Assembly: GCF_030936135.1 (NCBI RefSeq)
Contig: NC_082597.1
Span: forward strand, 40,839,095 to 40,903,094
Length of the DNA stretch: 64,000 nucleotides
Origin: Gavia stellata
Lineage: Eukaryota; Chordata; Aves; Gaviiformes; Gaviidae
Direction: 5' to 3'
In this document: positions 61,701-64,000 of the stretch, piece by piece
How positions within the stretch are numbered: the first letter of the stretch is position 1
Layout of the letters: every line of letters begins with the position of its first letter
Notes under the pieces: model-generated
What the model was told of the DNA's origin: nothing
What the model saw: only the letters and a program-made list of their open reading frames with translations
The model's database searches: none
Made by a program: the position numbers and the translations under genes

Positions 61701-63128
61701 GGACTGGCTAAAGGCAACAGTGTCATCAGCCAAATGGCAGGAAATATATAAAGCATTCTTCTTATCTCCACCATCTTTTTATTTCCAGATGGAAAATACT
61801 GACTTAAAAATCCTTGTTCTTAACTGACAGACTGCGGTAGAGCAGCAGAGGAGTGATCTGAAGATTTGCGACTTAATCTATACTAAAGGCTCAATATGAA
61901 AGCTGAAAAAAATGTTTCCATGTCACACCTGGCCATTTTTTCACTTCTATGGCCAGAAAGCCTTTTTGGAAATAGAAGTATGGAAAATAAATTTTCAAAT
62001 TCATTTACATTTCTATGGCCCAAATTCACAAGCAGAAATATACTGCTTAAACCTCGGAGTCAGATTGTTCTTCCTGTCTGTATAACAAAGCACCAGCATA
62101 CAAAGATCGTGCAGTGCTTTTCAGAGAGGCATCTACAAGCTGTGAAATCAGCTTCACTCAAGGGTGGCAGAAAACATGCTGCGAGTCAGAGGCCAGTGCC
62201 ACTGGGAGCACGCTTGGCAAAAGGTTGGCAGGGCTCACAGGGCCAAAGGGCCTTTGCACCAACAGGACCAGCCTCTGTTGCATGTCTGCGAGATCAAGGG
62301 CTCCTCAAAACTGTATTTTCCCTAGCTTTGCAGCAAAGGAAACTCAAAAAGTCTGAAGTAATTTAATAACCCTGATAAAATCCAGAAGGGGAACTCAGGG
62401 ACTTTCTTCTCCCCTCCAGGAGGACTGTTAGGACATTTTAATCCTATGTAAAGATTTTTGGGTCTCTAAAACTCTTTCTATATAAATATGAGGGAAAAAG
62501 GATAAGGTGTTTTTAAGGAGCCACTGAAAACAGAAGGGAAAAATCCTTGCTCCCTTTCAAAGTTGCAGTTACTGGGGAAATAAGAATTGTGTTATTGAAG
62601 ATAGTGAGAAAGGTAAAAATATTCCCTACAAACATATGGAAGGAACTCTAGGAATATATATGACTATATTATTCTAATATGGAAAGACACTGAAACGTCT
62701 AGGAGCCACATGGCTCCTCATTATTCTCTCTAACACTGAAATCAATAACAAAACCATCATTAGTTTTCATCAGAGGAGAGAAAGACACGTTTTTGAAGAG
62801 AAATCAGTGTGCATCTGCAAGAACCTACATTAATAACACTAGAAGACGCTTCTTGTAGTCACATGTCTGTGCTGACATCAATCACTTTATCTGACTACCT
62901 GCACCATCTTGTTTAATCTTAAATATCATAAAATGCATTAATCTTTACCCACACAAACCACATCAACAAAAACATAACAAATTTGTGGAAATGAAGATGG
63001 GAAATGAAGGTGTATGCAGTAGCTTCCACATTTTATGTGGTTCTGGTATGACTGCATACATTTACCTGTTGAGCATCTTTGCTAACACGTATCCATATAG
63101 AGACTCCCAAAATAATGGAACCACACAC
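52655..63128 (-). CDS. TSPAN8: TSPAN8 tetraspanin-8, seven coding exons, lacks first exon
   Basis: Seven minus-strand exons (63128-63066, 60359-60231, 59590-59516, 59430-59323, 57621-57472, 55378-55295, 52708-52655) join in a single frame. All introns are phase 0 with GT donors and AG acceptors. Together they encode 220 residues plus a stop; human TSPAN8 has 237 residues, so about 20 N-terminal residues are missing beyond position 64000. The product shows the tetraspanin plan: TM1, short extracellular loop, TM2, TM3, a large extracellular loop with CCG and six cysteines, TM4 and a short cytoplasmic tail. TSPAN8 was chosen over other tetraspanins because of [15 protein letters not shown] in the large loop, [14 protein letters not shown] after TM2 and [14 protein letters not shown] at the C-terminus. 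The family organises membrane microdomains with integrins and other adhesion proteins, and TSPAN8 is typical of digestive epithelia and extracellular vesicles (established for mammals). No frameshift or internal stop was seen. Confidence 0.93.
52709..55294 (-). other. TSPAN8: TSPAN8 last intron, inside TM4
   Basis: This 2586-bp intron runs from GTACCA to TTCCAG. It contains a 15-bp tandem duplication (53361-53390) and a G-rich run near 54501-54522. A 154-codon plus-strand open stretch at 54699-55163 is unrecognisable and lies antisense to the intron. Confidence 0.88.
53361..53390 (+). repeat. 15-bp tandem duplication in TSPAN8 last intron
   Basis: GTAGGGTCACCTTCT is followed directly by GTAGGTTCACCTTCT, with one mismatch. 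Confidence 0.85.
55295..55378 (-). CDS. TSPAN8: TSPAN8 exon: end of large loop and first part of TM4
   Basis: This exon has 84 bp and 28 codons. It encodes [13 protein letters not shown], with the last large-loop cysteine, then [15 protein letters not shown], which enters TM4. The G-I-x-F-G-L-A-x-I-E pattern matches mammalian TSPAN8. The acceptor is TTTTCAG (55385-55379) and the donor is GTACCA (55294-55289). Its phase fits both neighbouring exons exactly. Confidence 0.94.
55379..57471 (-). other. TSPAN8: TSPAN8 intron before the TM4 exon
   Basis: This 2093-bp intron runs from GTAAGA to TTTCAG. It contains a CT microsatellite at 55470-55492 and an AATT-rich tract near 56759-56772. Confidence 0.9.
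55470..55492 (+). repeat. CT microsatellite in TSPAN8 intron
   Basis: CT repeats interrupted once by TTT. On the transcribed strand this is a GA repeat. Confidence 0.85.
57472..57621 (-). CDS. TSPAN8: TSPAN8 exon: CCG motif and variable part of large loop
   Basis: This exon has 150 bp and 50 codons. It begins [17 protein letters not shown], the tetraspanin CCG signature followed by the N-G-x-A-D-W-G block that separates TSPAN8 from most paralogues. It continues through ICDCE and DLCTSF to RYIYKT. Five of the six large-loop cysteines lie here: two in CCG, two in CDC and one in DLC. These would form the loop's disulphides with the cysteine of the next exon. The acceptor is TTGCAG (57627-57622) and the donor is GTAAGA (57471-57466), a near-ideal donor. 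Confidence 0.95.
57622..59322 (-). other. TSPAN8: TSPAN8 intron within the large-loop coding region
   Basis: This 1701-bp intron runs from GTAATT to TTGCAG. I see only short A-runs (for example 58617-58625) and no other feature. Confidence 0.9.
59323..59430 (-). CDS. TSPAN8: TSPAN8 exon: first part of large extracellular loop
   Basis: This exon has 108 bp and 36 codons. It encodes the helical A/B part of the large extracellular loop, starting [17 protein letters not shown] and ending [11 protein letters not shown]. It carries one N-glycosylation sequon, NKT, placed like the NET sequon of human TSPAN8. There are no cysteines in this exon, as expected for this part of the loop. The acceptor is TTGCAG (59436-59431) and the donor is GTAATT (59322-59317). 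This is the less conserved part of the protein, and its identity rests mainly on position, frame, length and splice sites. Confidence 0.9.
59516..59590 (-). CDS. TSPAN8: TSPAN8 exon: TM3
   Basis: This exon has 75 bp and 25 codons. It encodes [20 protein letters not shown] followed by VYRSQ: the third transmembrane helix plus the first residues of the large extracellular loop. It closely matches mammalian TSPAN8 TM3, where an [13 protein letters not shown] stretch is found. The acceptor ends CCTAG (59595-59591) and the donor is GTACAG (59515-59510). It is separated from the next exon by an intron of only 85 bp, the shortest in the gene. Confidence 0.95.
59591..60230 (-). other. TSPAN8: TSPAN8 intron between TM2 and TM3 exons
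   Basis: This 640-bp intron runs from GTAGG to CCTAG. I see no gene or repeat in it. Confidence 0.9.
60231..60359 (-). CDS. TSPAN8: TSPAN8 exon: small extracellular loop, TM2 and cytoplasmic turn
   Basis: This exon has 129 bp and 43 codons. It encodes the short loop (ELEIDSS), then TM2 ([19 protein letters not shown]) and the inner turn [14 protein letters not shown]. The GCCGA stretch and the conserved E-S-R-C after TM2 are tetraspanin hallmarks; the membrane-proximal cysteines are typical palmitoylation sites in the family. The acceptor is CTTTTCAG (60367-60360) and the donor is GTAGG (60230-60226). The small loop is a few residues shorter than in human TSPAN8. Confidence 0.95.
60360..63065 (-). 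other. TSPAN8: TSPAN8 intron between TM1 and TM2 exons
   Basis: This 2706-bp intron runs from GTAAA to TTTCAG. A plus-strand open stretch at 61896-62366 (156 codons) runs antisense through it. It has no recognisable domain and no support beyond its length. No clear mobile element was seen. Confidence 0.85.
63066..63128 (-). CDS. TSPAN8: TSPAN8 exon: second half of TM1 and start of small loop
   Basis: This 63-bp, 21-codon exon reads [20 protein letters not shown] and one further Q. It aligns with the TM1 end of mammalian TSPAN8, including the IWxRVS membrane-exit motif common to tetraspanins. The acceptor is a pyrimidine-rich tract ending CTGCAG (63134-63129) and the donor is GTAAA (63065-63061). 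The exon begins at a codon boundary, so the preceding exon should end at the conserved Phe-Trp of TM1. That exon is not found between 63129 and 64000. An open frame continues upstream through the acceptor into the intron, but it lacks a tetraspanin N-terminus. Confidence 0.9.
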
Positions 63129-64000
63129 CTGCAGAAGAAAATAAAGAATATTTAGAAACATCAGCAATTTTAGATCAATGTTGAGCATCCAAATTGCACC
63201 AGATGCTGGCCAAAATTCTGAAATCATTTGTTTGGCAAAGTGAAAGAAACATGAATTGCTGGAGCATAGAATATTGATTCATATCCAGGAAACTTCATAA
63301 GGGTAGTTAAATCTTCAGTTATGCACCAAATCCCTGATGTTTCTACCTCCGAGGACTCTGCATTTCCTTGATGATTTATACATGTGGTTGGGAAGCACAC
63401 AGAAATTCTGTCAGATGAGAGGGGAATATAAATTGCTATTGTATGTATGTAACATGACTGTAAAGAACATTGTTTCTTGTATAATGGAAACACACGAGAC
63501 CTGATAAGGGATGTTTGCATAAATGTTGTTTCTAGACTTATACAGGACACATATCTAGAAATATAGTCTCTGCAGTAAAACTATCAGGCAAAGTTCTAAA
63601 TGAAGTCTTTCTGCTGTTTCTATTACAACAATATCTAGCCATCTCCAATCCTTAGAATATTCCTCCTGTAAAATGCCTATAGTTATTATTTCCATTACAT
63701 TTTTACAGAAAACAACCATACTTGGTTGTGTACATGTGAAAGTTAGAGCAGGATGACTTGCTTTAAGATGTTGAAGTCAGGGCAGATGAATCCCAGGTCC
63801 AGACACATTCCCTAATCACTAGTTGTGCTCCTGTTTTGTTGATCCTGATTGTTCCACTATGGACCAGTCATCCTACACCTAACCTTGTCTGTGATGATTC
63901 TTACATAGAATTTCTCTTTATTAACTGTTGGAGACAGGTAATTAAGAGGCTAATCAGGTGTAAGGATTGTGCCTACTGAGATGACTGGTAGGAAAGAGAG
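63129..64000 (-). other. TSPAN8: TSPAN8 intron 1 (partial)
   Basis: This is intron sequence upstream of the TM1 exon. I looked for a first coding exon (initiator Met followed by a K-Y-x-x-F-x-F-N-F-x-F-W-like TM1 start) and for a promoter, and saw neither. The intron therefore extends past the window edge. Confidence 0.7.

Noticed and set aside
61896..62366. 156-codon plus-strand open stretch
   Set aside because: It lies wholly inside a TSPAN8 intron on the opposite strand, with no domain, no transcript evidence and a length expected by chance in 64 kb.
63129..64000. First coding exon of TSPAN8
   Set aside because: I looked for a Met start and a TM1 beginning with a good donor. Candidate ATGs here lead to short or non-tetraspanin peptides.
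1..64000. CRISPR arrays, operons, ribosome-binding sites or other bacterial features
   Set aside because: Spliced exons, CR1 elements and an ERV show vertebrate DNA. No regular spaced repeats of CRISPR type are present.

Overview
The window is vertebrate nuclear DNA, almost certainly from a bird. It is AT-rich and intron- and repeat-dominated. It carries CR1 LINE 3' ends with the ATTCTGTG tail repeats, and a lysine-tRNA-primed ERVK-type LTR of the kind common in bird genomes. Its one clear gene is a spliced tetraspanin whose closest match is TSPAN8.

Layout. From 1 to about 48.5 kb I see no convincing gene. This is intergenic-looking sequence with one well-preserved CR1 3' end (3450-3891), one old antisense CR1 fragment (about 1370-1500), microsatellites, small tandem duplications, two strong G-quadruplex motifs and a few candidate regulatory stretches. 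From 48.5 to 50.3 kb there is a small mobile-element cluster: a short CR1 tail, a 288-bp element bounded by 32-bp inverted repeats, and a minus-strand ERV fragment made of a 5' LTR, primer-binding site and truncated leader. From 51.4 to 51.9 kb there is an unusual GC-rich, CpG-poor block. From about 52.4 kb to the right edge lies the minus-strand TSPAN8 gene, seven coding exons of which (63128 down to 52655) read through in one frame with GT-AG introns and a stop codon. They encode 220 residues, from the middle of TM1 to the C-terminus. The first coding exon (about 20 residues) and the promoter lie beyond position 64000.

In mammals TSPAN8 sits between PTPRR and LGR5. If that order holds here, the gene-poor left part is the TSPAN8-PTPRR intergenic interval and LGR5 lies to the right of the window. 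This is inference; no exon of either neighbour was found.

I found no evidence of a novel multi-gene system. The items most worth checking are the inverted-repeat element at 48891-49178, the ERV leader with 48-bp repeats, and the GC-rich block just past the TSPAN8 polyadenylation signal.
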